A stretch of DNA of 64,000 bases. Source: Proteromonas lacertae. Taxonomy: Eukaryota; Sar; Bigyra; Opalinata; Proteromonadidae. The stretch lies in NCBI GenBank assembly GCA_002245135.1, contig NGBS01000042.1, positions 1 to 64,000 on the forward strand, written 5' to 3'. The position numbers and the translations under genes were made by a program. The notes under the pieces were generated by a model that searched no databases, had not been told where the DNA came from, and saw nothing but the letters and a program-made list of their open reading frames with translations. Below, piece by piece: positions 23,401 through 36,044 of this stretch (its first letter is position 1; every line of letters starts with the position of its first letter).

Positions 23401-26400
23401 CAACAAATATAATGAATCTCTTACCAGCTGGAGGACCATAAATACCTTTTCTTCTCTTTTCACATTTACTATCAATAATATCTTGTGTTTGATTTGCACT
23501 AGTTTGAGCTGAGAATGTAAAAGCTAATGGAACGAATTTATCAGGCATTCCTGTCTGTAAATGCATATTAATGATTGCACTCTTACCAGTACCAGTTGGA
23601 CCAGTCATCAATACGTGTTTATCGTGTAATAGTAATAAGTTCAATAAGTATGTATATCTGGCTGTATCTAATGTTGGAATTAACATTTCACTGAATGATA
23701 GACGAGGATTCCATTTGTATACATCTTCTGGATTCTTCCATGGTAACCATTCTCCACTTTCTAAATCAAATCGATAATCATAAATCAATCCTTTCTCTGG
23801 AATTGGACAACCCATTCCTGAATTAGCTAATTCATTTCTCAAATAACGATCAAATCTTAATCTTCCATTGTAATCTACTGTACAACATAATGACCATATT
23901 AATGCGAATATAAACAATGGATCTAAGAAACTGAGTAGATGATCAATCTTATCTTTTGGTATATCACTTCCTTCTTTCTTTTGGAATGCTGCAAAGAAAC
24001 AATCTAATATTCTCACCAAACTTCCAGTTAAATTATTATCAACTGATTCTACTGGTTCTTTTAAGTATTTACGTAAGAATATCAATGTTGTTGGTACATA
24101 CATATCAAATGCAGCTTGTAATTTACACTTGTGTTCTACTCCAATTGCTTCAGGTAAACTCTCTAACCAACTTCTAAATGGAGGATCTAATCCCAAGTTA
24201 TTTGGTTCCATATAAATCATACCACATCTACTAACAGTGGCTGGTGATGCTACAGCTAAATCTGCAGGTTCAAACATCATAGTCATCTCAGGACTTAATG
24301 CAATAATTTCACCACTATTTAAACACAATTTCTTATTATCATCTAACACTGTATTCATTGATTCAATCCATAATGTATCAACTGGACCATCAAATAATAC
24401 CCATTTCAAATCAGGAGAACCTTCTTTCACACATAGACGGATAATATTAGCTAAAATACCATCTCTCCACTCGTGAGTATTAATATCAAATTCACCATAT
24501 AATTGGCCCATAGTAATTGATTTAGGATTCAAATGTTTAATTTGTACTCTTTCATATCTATTACCTTGAACTTCACATTCTTTCAGATGAGTTAAAGCTT
24601 CAGCTAATACATTGATATTACTAGTTTTACCACTACCAGTTGGACCAACCACCATTAAACCATGACGGACAATAATCATTTCATATAATTGAATACATTT
24701 TTCTAAGAAATATGGAGTTGGTTGTAACTTTCTTCTTTCAGCCATTAATTTCATACCTCTTAATAATGAACCATAATCAATCTCAGGCTTGGATTTACCA
24801 GGGAATAAATCAGACATAATACCTCTAAATAAAGGTAAATCTTGAGCTAAGAACTTTGGTAAGTTTACATCCATTAAACCTCTTAACATAAGTACTTCTT
24901 CATCCATATGAGGATATTCTCTCTTTAAGTTACCAGCTGCAGTAATAACAGTCTTTACAGCTCTCATACCATAATCGTAGTGATCTTGAGATGATAATTG
25001 TTCTGAACATAGTTTGAATGTAGCAACCATCTTCTGTGCACATTGTCTAGCATTTTCATAACCATAAGCAAACAACATAATTTCACCAATTAAGGCATAA
25101 TCGGGTACCATCATAGCGACTGGTCTAAATAATGCTTTTAAATTATCAGGTAATTCAGTACGACCAGCATAACCAGGATTCATGGTAATAAATACAGCAA
25201 ATTGATCAGATAATGGAATTTCTCTATCTTCAAAGTAGATTCTAGTTTTACCTTCTTGTACACCTTGTTGAATGGTTAATATTTGTTGAGCAATAACAGA
25301 TAACACTTCAATTAAAATACGGTTGAACTCATCAAAGCAAGCCCAAGCACCACAAGCGGCTAAACCTTTGAAGAATTTACCAGTCATCTTGTAATCCATA
25401 GAATCTGAGCAGTTAAACACAATACATTGTTTAGCTAAAGCTTTAGCTAAATCCTTAGTAGTTTCTGTCTTACCAGTACCAGCAGGACCAGCTGGAGAAC
25501 CACCTAAAATCATTTGTAAAGCACCCATCAATGTCAAATAACACTTATCTGTTAATGGTGTAATAACCAATCTAAAACTATTACCTAAATATTCATAACC
25601 ATAAGGTCTTCTTGATATAACCATCTCAGCAAACATATCACCTTGTAAACCTTCACCAATCCAATAATATCTCAATTGGGACATCCATAAGAAATCACCA
25701 GCTTCACTAACACCAGCATCAACCATATTCTTAGTTACATCTCTTGCATGTACATCAATAACAGCTAATGCACCAATTGTAATACGAGCTAAGTTTGATA
25801 ATTCACCTTGAACTAAACTAACCATGACTTCTAATTGTTTTAATTGTTTTTCATAATTATCTTTAATACCTTTATTACCTTTAGTTTTCAATGCTTCTTC
25901 AATTTCTCTTGTCCAATGAACTTGAGAGCAGTTTAATACACATTGTCCTGGCCATTTCTGCATCCATTGACCTCTTGGAATGACTAAATAATCACAGATT
26001 GCATCCCAACATTCATGTTTTACACAGTTCTTCATAGCTGTTTCTAATTCTCCCATCCAATATTCGACATTCTTACCTTTTGGATTAATTGGAGCTAAGA
26101 ATTGTAATGTTTCTTTTTCAGCTGAATGCATTTCAGTAATAGTTAAATCTTCTTCAAATGTAACTCTTTGTATAGCTTCAAAACATTTTCTTAAATGAGG
26201 TTGTACTCTTGTTGGATCTTTTGTTTGAGATAAGATTTCTAATAATTCATCATTTGATAAGAAATAGAATCTTGCAAATGCACTTCTTTTAGTTTCTAAA
26301 TAGTTTGTCAAACCTTTCTGGACTAAATCTAATAATTTATTAGATTCTTGGAACTTTTCTAATAATGGTCTGCTATTAGCAAATTTGATTGGTGCAGGAT

Positions 26401-29400
26401 TTGATTTTGCAGATTTCATAGTCTGTCTCCAGTTCTTATCCACTGTTCCAAATCTTTTACCTTCTGTTGGTAATTGTTTATTAATATCAGGTGAATCAAA
26501 GATAGGTTGTAAATATAACCAATTTCTTTGTACTTGTATCCATTCATCAAATACATCACTCACTAAGGCTAATGTTTCATTCCATTTGTTAATTCTATCT
26601 TCAAATGGAGCTTTGTATGTAGAGAATGTCATTACTTGAGTCATTGTGATTTGTGCATCTAATATCTGTAATATTTCATCAACACCTCTCAAAATAAAAG
26701 TACCAGTATCTTTATAAGCAGATATATCCATCTCCAATTCTTCCCATTGTTCTTCCATCTCATCTAATGATTTCTTAATATCATTTTCTTTACCAGCTTT
26801 CTCACCAACTGTAATAATAACAGATTCATGTTCTTTTAAGTTTAATCTAAATACATCAGATAATGTAAAGTTAGCATCAGGATGTAAGTTAATACCACAT
26901 TCATTAGATATTTCATCCCAATGACGATCTTCCATACCTGGAGTTCTTAATGCTGTAATTAATGGACAATATGGAGCAAAATCAGATACTTCTTTCTTAA
27001 TATTTGCAGCAATATCTAAACAACCTTCTACATTTTGAGAATTGAATGCTTTGTAGGCTTTTGATAGATCTTTTTGTAATCTTTCAACTAATGTATTGAT
27101 TTGTTCAGCATCTAAACTTAAGAATGAATCTTCCATCCATTGCTTATGATACTTTTGCCAATCATCAACAGATTCCCATAATAATCGATAAGGTTCGAAA
27201 TTCTTTTCAATTCTTCTAACATCATCATAATCAGTTACTGGTTTATTGAATAAACCTTCTCTGCTATTGAATAATCTAGCTTTAGCATTAGCATCATCTA
27301 ATTTAGCTTTAATTGTTCTAATATGTTGAGAAACTTGAGCTACATGTTCAATATTAGTGAATTTCTTTAACTCTCTCACTTCAGCATCAATTGCTTTCAA
27401 TTGTTCAACAAATTCTTCTTCTTCTTCTTCTAAATCTGTAGAGAATTTCTCTTTGATTGTGACTAGATCTTCAGTTACTTTTGCTACTTTATCCATAATT
27501 CTCTTTGGCCAACCTACTACATCCCATTCCATTTCAAAATCTGAATATTTCATCTTATATTGGAAATCTAATAACACTTCATAGTTCATTGCTACTCTAT
27601 CAGCTGTTTCACTCAAATCTTTCAATTGTTGTGGAATAGTTGTAATATATTCTTCTAATTGAACTAAATGTTCAATATCTTCAGGTGTATGGTTCAATTC
27701 TTTTAATATCTTCTCATACAAGTTGAATAATGCTGATGCAGCTTCAAAACTCTTCTTATTCAAGATATCTAATATCTTTTGCTTTAATTTCTGATGTTTT
27801 GCTGATAAAGCTGTCTTAACTTGACTTGTATTGATTGTACACATTCCTACAACGATTGTATTAGGCATCATATTGGATATTTCCATAAATTCTTTCTCAT
27901 GATGATCAGCTAATTCATTCATTTCAACTACCAATGAGAATATATCATTATGTTTAGCAATAATATCATTTAAATACTTCTCAGGATCCATTCTAATAAA
28001 TTCTAAGAATCGATCATAACTTGCTAAATATTCTTCTAATGGTATTAAGTTATTATCTAATGCAGTTTGTAACTTTGTTTTTAATTCAGTTACCCATGGT
28101 TCATTGACTTGTACTGCTGCTAATAATGGAGTTTTACTCCAGAATAATCTGTCCATAATTAATCTATCAATTGATGTATATTCTGTCAAGGATTTTAATG
28201 CTTTTTCTAATACTACAATTGGAGTTAAAGCTAACATCTTTATATCAGTTGAATATTTGAATACTGTTTCATCACCACTTCCTGCTAATACCATATCTAT
28301 TGAATAGAAAGCTGGTCTTCTCATAGTATGTGGAGGAGGATCAACATGATATACATTCTCTACTTTACTATAATCATGAACTTGTGTTTCTATATCTACT
28401 ACTTGTAATAAATCATCAACATATGCTCTTAAGGATGCTTCAGTCATATTACGTAATGAATCTTGCATGATGAACTTGCAGACTTTAAAGAATTTGGATA
28501 ATTTACCTAATAAATAAACTTCAGTATTATCTTCTTTTAAATTGAACCAACCTTTACCTGCATTCTTTAATACTTCAACTACTAATGCTTTGACTGTAGG
28601 AATCCAAACATCAGCTAAATAATTATTTGTATCATTTAATGCTTTGGCTTGAGTTGTATCAAACTCTTCTAATCTTAATGATTTAGCAACCTTTGTTTTG
28701 AATAATGATAATTGTTCAATCTTTAAACATTCATTCATTGTAATAGTAAATCCATCAATTACTTGATTCTTAGTGTATAATGAATTGAATGAAAATTCAC
28801 TAAATCTTTCACTAAATTTATATGGTGGAATAACAATAGTTCCTTGAAAGGGAACTGGTTTTTCAGGTTCTGGAGGCGGTAATCTCAATGGTGGATAAAC
28901 ATCAGTACATGTATTCCTATCAAATATAATCTTATTCATAGCTCTAGCATATGATAAATTGATTTCATTTAATATAATATTTGTACTTGATGAAGCTGTT
29001 GATTTAAGTGATGGTGTAGACAATGCAGTTTCTAGAACTCTATTGATTTGCTCAGTATCCAAAGTAGGTAAATCATCTATTGGCATACTATCTATATATA
29101 AATGGTATCTTAATAAATCAGCAGCTTCTTTACGTTCCTTATGTGCATGAGCAACTCTTTGAGCAAATACACGAGGATCTTCTGATAAGAATAATAAATT
29201 TAATCTATAGACTGGTACAAGTTCTTTTGTTGCATCTATTTCTACTGTATATTGATCTGTTTCATGGTCAAAACTTTTTACCAAACATGACATCCATTGA
29301 CCTGCACCATTACTTTCTTTTATGAGTGCTTTAGCTGGAACACCTTTTACTTCACCATCTACTGCACCTAGTTCTAACCACTCTTCTGGCGATCCTCGAC

Positions 29401-29862
29401 AATCATATTCTGTATTATCGAATATTTCTAATGGTAATTTACTATATAATTCGTATGGATCTTCTGGTAAGGATGTATCTATTTCCAATTCTTTTAGTAA
29501 TTCATCTATATCCATAGCTGTATATTGTCTTCTTTTTCTTTCAATTTCAATCTCTCTTGGCACTTGTCCTGGTTCTGTTTCGTATGGTAACGAAACTTTC
29601 GGTAAATATGCTGTTGGAGGTATTGGATTATCTGGTTCTTTGTATGTTCTGCTTTTTGATGTTGTATTACCCATAAACGTGTTTGCAAATGAATCAGCAA
29701 ACGGTAAATATTGTGATTTAGTTATATAAGATGAGGGACCGTTAAGTGCACTCTATGACATAGATTATATAAATAAATGCAATAATATATTCATACAGAT
29801 GTTGCTGCACCACTAACTAATTCACTAAAAATACCTCTTTGTTTAGTTTGAGACATATTCAT
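17471..29862 (-). CDS. Axonemal inner-arm dynein heavy chain (single-headed DNAH1/3/7/12 class)
   Basis: This is the motor subunit of an axonemal inner dynein arm, driving microtubule sliding in the flagellum. It contains an N-terminal tail and linker, then six AAA modules with P-loops GPAGTGKT (AAA1, about residue 1443), GPTGSGKT (AAA2, 1726), GPTGTGKS (AAA3, 2073) and the degenerate GVGGSGRQ (AAA4, 2416). A coiled-coil stalk with microtubule-binding tip lies at about 2650-2990, followed by the C-terminal domain. The 12,282-nt main exon is uninterrupted. The first Met of that exon (29674) is probably internal. Upstream, a 44-nt intron (29753-29796) joins in frame to a 66-nt first exon starting at 29862 (MNMSQTKQRG), giving 4115 residues. 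That matches the length of monomeric inner-arm heavy chains. The neighbouring gene encodes a dynein-docking protein. Confidence 0.93.
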
Positions 29863-30165
29863 TGTTGAGTCTAGATTAGACTTACTTTTATTTAACTAAA
29901 AAATATATTATATTCTCATCGATACTTGACTTTGCGATTGTGACATAAATCAAAAACGATATTTTTTTAAAATGAAATTGAAACCGTTTTATAAATAATA
30001 AGAGGATTTGAAAATCACTATACATGCAATTATTTTATTTTTCTTTTTTCTTACGATTGAAAAGTAGTATTAGTGTAATTTACCAATATACAACAGCAAT
30101 TAATAGAAATAATGATAATAAGCTGATTAATTTTAAACAATGACTTAAAAAAAATGATAAAATAT
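29863..30165. other. Intergenic spacer between two co-oriented axonemal genes
   Basis: About 300 AT-rich bases between the dynein start and the end of the docking-complex gene, both on the minus strand. It should hold the dynein promoter. A TCAAG element (minus strand, near 29930) lies about 65 bp upstream of the proposed start. I see no coding potential or RNA gene. Confidence 0.5.
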
Positions 30166-31839
30166 TTATATTCTTCTCTTACCAGTCCTTGGCTTATCAG
30201 CAGATCGAACTGTATCACGATTTGCACTTTTTTGAGAGATATATTTCAATACCTCTGTTTTGATTTGATCGAGTTTTCTTGGCATGTTCTCGGTTTCATT
30301 ATCATCATCTTCATCCACATCACTATATTCTTCCATCGATGGTGGAGCAATACGAATCTTACTATCATTACTATTCAAAGGTTGTTCTGGACCTTCTCCT
30401 AGCACTGCAACCAAAGCTTGTTTGTGTTCTTCATTCTCAACATTCAATACACCTCCTTGTTCATGAATAGCCCACATCTGTAATATTTCATTGCATCTTT
30501 GTTCTATCAAGCCTAAATATTGCATTAAATTAGCTTCAGTAACATTTTCTGTAAGGAACTCAGACATATCATTCTGATCACATCCTATCTTATAAAATAG
30601 TGATTGAATTCCCATCTTTGTATCAGCAAGTGTTTTCACTGCTTCTTGGTATTGTATTTCATATTTCTCAGCCATAGCGTGTGTAGATTCTAGTTGTACC
30701 TCCAACTCCTTTCTTAATTGTTCATGTTGATTTACATCTTCACCTGTATCTTTTGATAGTTTCATTTCTTCTTCTCTCAATTGTGCTATTGTTTCTTCTA
30801 ATTTCTCTATTTCATTGGCTTGTGAAGAGACATAATTGAACAAACTGAAATTCTGGTCTTCATGTGCAATAAATGTGTTTACTAATTCATCAATATCAGT
30901 TATTCCAGTAGTAGCTCTAATCTTATTGAATGCCTCTTCATATGATTGAACTTTTTCTAAATTACCTTGAATGCCAGCCTTATCTTTAGCAATCTGCCAA
31001 GCTGATTTGGTAACACCTTTCTTTAACTCTTCTTCTTCTTCTAAGGTCAATTCTCCTAAATTATTCTTTGAATATTTCTCACTAATTTCTTTTGCCATTC
31101 TTTCTTCATCTTCATCATATTCTGCTATTCTTTGATCGAATTCTCTATGTTCTAAATTATTCTGTTGTTCTATTTGAGCCATTTCTGTTTGGGCTGCATC
31201 TCTCTTTTCATAACACTGATTGGATTGTTCTACTAGATCTGCTGCTTTCTTTTCTTTGTCATGTAATTGTTTTTCTAATTTCTTTGATATTCCATCAAAT
31301 ACCACTCTTTCTCTTCTTAGATTATCAATTTGTGCTCTAAGTTTCTGATTATAGGCTAATGCTTCGTTGAATCGTATAAGTGACTTATCTAATCTGTTTT
31401 CTAGTATTCTTACTTGTTTTTGTACCATTTGGGCTGATTCTTTGGCGTAATTAATACCACCCATCGATCGCTTTGTATTCAATATTTTATCTTTTAGTGC
31501 ATCTATTTGTTTATTATATTCTTCTATTCTTCTCTTTTCTTCATGTATTCTCTTTACATAACCATCCTCTATACACAAATATTATAAATATAATTTATTT
31601 ATACGTTGATCATTTAGTCGACTAATCACATCATCAGCTAATGGACCTCGAGGTTTACGTAAATATGTTCTACAGTCTCTTTTCAAAGCATCATTCTCTT
31701 TTTTCAAGTCATCAATCTGTTTTTGTTGCAAGCTTATTATACTGGCTGAATCCCTTGCGAGATCATTTCTATTCATCTTTAAAGCCATATATTGTTGATG
31801 CATCGCACCAAAGTCTTCTTCATCATCTTCATCAGACAT
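30166..31839 (-). CDS. ODAD1: Outer dynein arm docking complex subunit (DC2/ODA1; CCDC63/CCDC114-like)
   Basis: This 545-residue, almost entirely coiled-coil protein resembles the docking-complex subunit that anchors outer dynein arms to the A-tubule of axonemal doublets (Chlamydomonas DC2/ODA1; vertebrate CCDC114 and CCDC63). Exon 1 is 31605-31839 (acidic start MSDEDDEEDFGAMHQQY). A 36-nt intron (31569-31604) splices in frame to exon 2, 30166-31568. The most diagnostic stretch is the run containing VRILENRLDKSLIRFNEAL followed by LRAQIDNLRRERVVFDG, characteristic of this family. The C-terminus is acidic and then basic. It is co-oriented with the dynein gene and diverges from the LRR gene at 31996 across a 156-bp spacer. 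Assignment between the CCDC63 and CCDC114 branches is not possible by eye. Confidence 0.85.
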
Positions 31840-31995
31840 CTATTGAATTAGATCAATACTAGTCTATACAGTTCAAAACAAAACTAAAAAAACTAAAAAA
31901 ATAACGACAATTACAAAAGTCAGGTCACAATTACCAAGCCAAGCAGAATCGTTTCTTTTGACTTTTTTTTAGTTTTATAACTGAATAAAGAAATT
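31840..31995. promoter_or_regulatory. Short divergent promoter between two likely axonemal genes
   Basis: Only 156 bp separate the two divergent start codons. The spacer contains CCAAGCCAAGC (31934-31944) and a TTTGAC box just downstream, the same elements seen upstream of other genes here. Shared control of both genes is an inference from the spacing. Confidence 0.5.
31934..31944 (+). promoter_or_regulatory. Start-proximal CAAGC motif (doubled)
   Basis: CCAAGCCAAGC about 52 bp upstream of the LRR gene start at 31996, followed by TTTGAC. Part of a recurrent upstream motif. Confidence 0.4.
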
Positions 31996-33915
31996 ATGGA
32001 GGAATCTTTCTTGCTTTACAAATTCCCTCCATGGACTGCTGAACAAGAATATCCTCAAGATGCACAAGATAAACGTATTTCTATAATTAGTTATAAATTT
32101 AGTTAAAAAGGAATTATCATTCTCTAATAATTTCACATTTGATTTGCTCAATCTATGTAGAATATTAAATTTAAGTCCACATCCAGATTTAATTAATTTG
32201 TATAGATTTTGTTTATTTGATGTATAATAATGATAGAAAATCAAAAGAAGAAATAACAAAATTACAGGAACAACAAATAGAGCCAGCTGCACTTTCTCCA
32301 AGACCAGGAACTACAAAATCAGCAAAAGCTCCAAGTAAACCAGCCAAAGCCAAAGCATTAACAGTGGATGATTATATAGAAAGTATTATATTATTTAATT
32401 TATTTATTTATTATTATTATAGGAGGAATATATAAAATTGAAGATATTTATAGTTTATCAATTCAAAAACATTTACTCGATTCAACCACAGTAAAATTGC
32501 TAACGATGACACTTCCACAATCATTTATACAAAATCTAACAATCTCAGGAGTTCATTTGACCAAAGAAAGTTTACATGAATTATCATCCTGTTTACAACA
32601 ATATCCATTTATTCGAGTATTAAAGATTGAATGGAATCCAGTGAATGTTTATCACAGTGGCAAAACTCCAAGACCTCCCACACCAGTAGTAGAAGAAAAG
32701 AAAGAAGAAGAGAAAAAAGAAGAAGAAAAAAAGGAAGAAACTTCAAAGAAAAGTGAAAAGAAATCGATGAAAGAAGATAAAAGTAAAAGTAAAATTAAAA
32801 AAGATGATAAGAAAAGTGTAAAGAAAGGAAAAGGTAAAAAAGGAAAAGAGGAAGAGAAGAAAGAAGAAGAGGAAGAAGAAAAGAAAGAAGAACTACCACC
32901 ACCACCTCCACCAGAACCTCCAAAGCCAAGACATTCATTTGATAGTTTCTTTGATGCTGAAGATATTAATAATATTCCACCAAAAGAAGGTGAAGAAGCT
33001 GTTAATCCCACTCCTACAACAACAACAACAACTGATGTAAATGGGAATTCAATTGAACAACCAACAGAAGCAAAGACAGAAGAAAGTAAAAAAGAAGAAG
33101 AAAAGAAAGAAAAAGAAGAAGAATATGATGCAGAGAAGTATATGGATGATTATTCAGAAATATTTGCAGAGTTTGTAGATGCAATGTCTCCAGTTGAATA
33201 TTTATGTTTACGAGGAAATAAAATCACTTCAAAAGGATTCAAAGCGATTTGTGAAAAATTAAAATCTTGCATAACAATAACTGAATTAAATCTATTTGAT
33301 AATCTAATCGATGATGAAGGAATAGAAATATTAAGTGAAATGATAAAATATAATCGATCATTATACAGTCTAAGTTTAAGTCATAATCGAATAATTGGTT
33401 CAAATTTATCAAAGATATTATCTTCATTTGTTCCATATAGTGTAGAACAAAAAGAAGAAAAAGCAAATCGAGATAAAGTAATAAGCGATACAAAGAATGC
33501 GTATAAAGAATTAGGTGGATTATTAAAGAAAAGAAAAGCGATGTTAACTTCAGCGAAGAAACCTGAATTAGATATTGCAATACCCAAGATGCCTGATTTA
33601 GGTTCAGTTGGAAAGAAAGACAATATGTGTCCTGGAAATGATACACTTCATGTAATCGATTTGAGTTATAATAAAGTGAGTGATGAGAATGTGAAAATAT
33701 TTGTAGATAATTTGAAAGATTGTTTTAATCATAATAGTGAAGTATTACCAATAAGTTTAGAGAATTTAATATTGAGTGAAAATGGTTTAAATGAAGAAAG
33801 TCTGATAATGTTAGAAGAAGGATTGAAATATGTTCCTGAATCAAATGATAATGTAGATAATAATACAAATGTAAGTAATAAGAAAGGTAAATCTCCTCGA
33901 AGTCCTAAAGGCTAA
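31996..33915 (+). CDS. Leucine-rich-repeat protein with Lys/Glu-rich insert, possibly axonemal (LRRC71-like)
   Basis: A 604-residue protein assembled from four exons: 31996-32074, 32103-32199, 32237-32382 and 32423-33915 (introns 28, 37 and 40 nt). All junctions keep the frame and the total is an exact multiple of three. The middle is a highly charged Lys/Glu low-complexity insert with a Pro run. Around and after it are ribonuclease-inhibitor-type LRRs, for example YLCLRGNKITSKGFKAI, LNLFDNLIDDEGIEIL and LHVIDLSYNKVSDENVK. The protein ends in a basic tail. LRRs interrupted by a charged insert recall LRRC71, a central-apparatus candidate, but this match is weak. The divergent pairing with the docking-complex gene supports a flagellar role by inference only. 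Confidence 0.72.
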
Positions 33916-34075
33916 AGAATTATTAATATTTATTTAAAATTGATATAGAAATGTATAGTTGTGTTTTTTTGTGATGATATATATATATATATAACAGAAA
34001 TATGTTTTAAACAAAACAATAACCTGAAACGGATCTTTTATTGAAATAAGCCATATTTTCTATATCTTGTTAAAT

Positions 34076-35421
34076 ATGACTTCAGTATGGTTTCTATTTA
34101 TTGTAAATAGTTCAGTGGCTATAAGCAGTTAAATCTACATACTCAAGTCCAGCATTTTGCTCAAAATGAAAAGAATAGCAGTTATGATAAGAAGAAATTA
34201 CTCTATTTATGCGAATATTTATCACTTATGAATTATATGAAAATTGAAGAATTGTTTTGTTTCAATATTAGTCGAGTGACAGATTCTCATTTTACAGTTA
34301 TAGAAATCAAGAAAAACCTATCAGAATACCAACTATCTGTGGTAAAAAAGACAATTCTTGAGTTAATGAATATAGATTATGATGTTTTGATGGATTTTAT
34401 AAATTATAGAAGAAAGGATCTGAAAGAAAGTGAAACTAATGATTCAAAATCTGAACTTGTAGAAGAAGAATATATAAAATTAGTAGAAGGTGATAGTAAT
34501 TGGTTAGAAACCCCCAAAATAGTTGATTTATTGAAGATAAATAATTACTATTTTTCTGTTTATCATATACTTGATTCAATGACATGTATTCACACTATAA
34601 AACTATTTTTTTATCGTTCTATAATTGTATAGTAAATCGAGTAAACACGAGACTAGTAGATTATGTCATTGATAATTTGAGTTTTAATGAAAGTATGTTT
34701 GTTATATTGTTATTTGAATTTTCTTTTAGATTATATAAGTAATTATGGATGTGAATATTTAAGTTGGAAATTAAGTTCATTCTTCTGTATAAAAACGTTA
34801 GATTTGAGTTGTATATATTCTATATTTATATTCCATAGATAACGGTATAAGAGATGAAGGTGTAATGTATTTAAGTCATTCATTTAAATACATATCACAT
34901 TTATCACAATTACTATTAAACAATAATAAAATCAAATCAGCTGGATTAATCTGCATGTGTAATGAATTAGAAAATATTAATGAATTGACAGTTTTAGATT
35001 TATCTCACAATATGATAGATGATAATGGTTTTATACAATTAAGTGAGAGTATGTCTAACAACATACCTCAATTAGAAACATTAAAGATGAATAGTATGAA
35101 ATAAATAATATTATTATAATATAATTTATAGATAATAAACTAAGTGATGATTCATTAGAAGTGTTTAGTAAATGTGTTAGTAATTTCAATAACAAAAAAT
35201 CTTTATTGAAAGGAATATCTATTTCATGTATGTTAATTATCATTATTATTCATTATTAAAATATAGATAATGATATTAGTGATTTTGGAATTAATAAGTT
35301 GTTGAATGGTTTATTGTTCTTGAAGAACTTAAAGACAATATCATTTTATGGATATAATATAACTAATTATGATAATCTAAAGAAAGAATTTGAGAAGATT
35401 CAACTAACAGTAACAATATAA
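34076..35421 (+). CDS. LRR protein with unknown N-terminal domain, seven exons
   Basis: I assemble 376 residues from exons 34076-34084, 34111-34585, 34633-34692, 34730-34810, 34839-35093, 35132-35227 and 35267-35421. The N-terminal ~190 residues match nothing I recognise. The rest is 28-29-residue LRRs of ribonuclease-inhibitor/NLR type, such as TLDLSYNGIRDEGVMYL and VLDLSHNMIDDNGFIQL. The five introns after the first are all phase 1, and the last three fall exactly at the LxLS/N junction of a repeat. The nine-base first exon is the least certain part; a start within exon 2 (34228) is the alternative. The next gene on the same strand is a pseudokinase with the same LRR type, so the two may be related by domain reshuffling. 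Expected to be cytosolic, as I see no signal peptide or membrane segment. Confidence 0.72.
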
Positions 35422-36044
35422 ATACAACAACAATTCTTATTTTTATTATTGTATATGTTTGTTATTTGAATGTGTTTAAATTATTAAAATTGAAATACAC
35501 TTTTAATACACTAAATACAGCCAAAATGTATTTGATTATAGTGAGAGTATTAGAGGTTTTAAAGGCGTATAATTGTAGTAATTCAAATACATGTATTTTA
35601 TATAATATTATGAAAGAGGTATAATATGCTAAAAGAGAACAATTGTGAAATGAGTGTTTTGAAATATAATTGTAATTAATTAACGAAATATTGAATATAA
35701 ATGACTAAATAAAACCAGTAGCTTAATCTATTTATAGGAACTTAAATATATAAAACAAAATTTTTCTTCTCTCAGTTGTTACATTACAGATATATGTAGA
35801 TTAGCCAATTTAAAATGTATAATATTTCAACAAGTGTGATATAATCAAGATTTGAAGAAGAAAAATCAGAATAACTCAGTCTAAAGATATACATGGTAGT
35901 GCATATAGTTAAGGTAATTATGATAGTATTATTATATTTTCTTTTGTCATATATGAAGAATGAAGAAATACACTCATAATACACAAAATACATGTATTTG
36001 TCGTTAGAAAATCTTTTTGACATCCAGCGTGATAGAGAGTGATA
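35422..36044. other. Intergenic spacer upstream of the pseudokinase-LRR gene
   Basis: About 620 AT-rich bases with no convincing coding exon. Notable only for two copies of the palindrome AATACATGTATT (near 35587 and 35989), about 400 bp apart, the second roughly 50 bp before the next start codon. Confidence 0.5.

Noticed and set aside
29650-29674. N-myristoylation-like start (MGNTTSK) on the dynein heavy chain
   Set aside because: An upstream exon and 44-nt intron read in frame into this Met, so it is probably internal.
32652-33011. 119-codon antisense frame rich in Ser and Phe
   Set aside because: It is the mirror of the Lys/Glu-rich insert of the LRR protein (AAG/GAA codons read backward).
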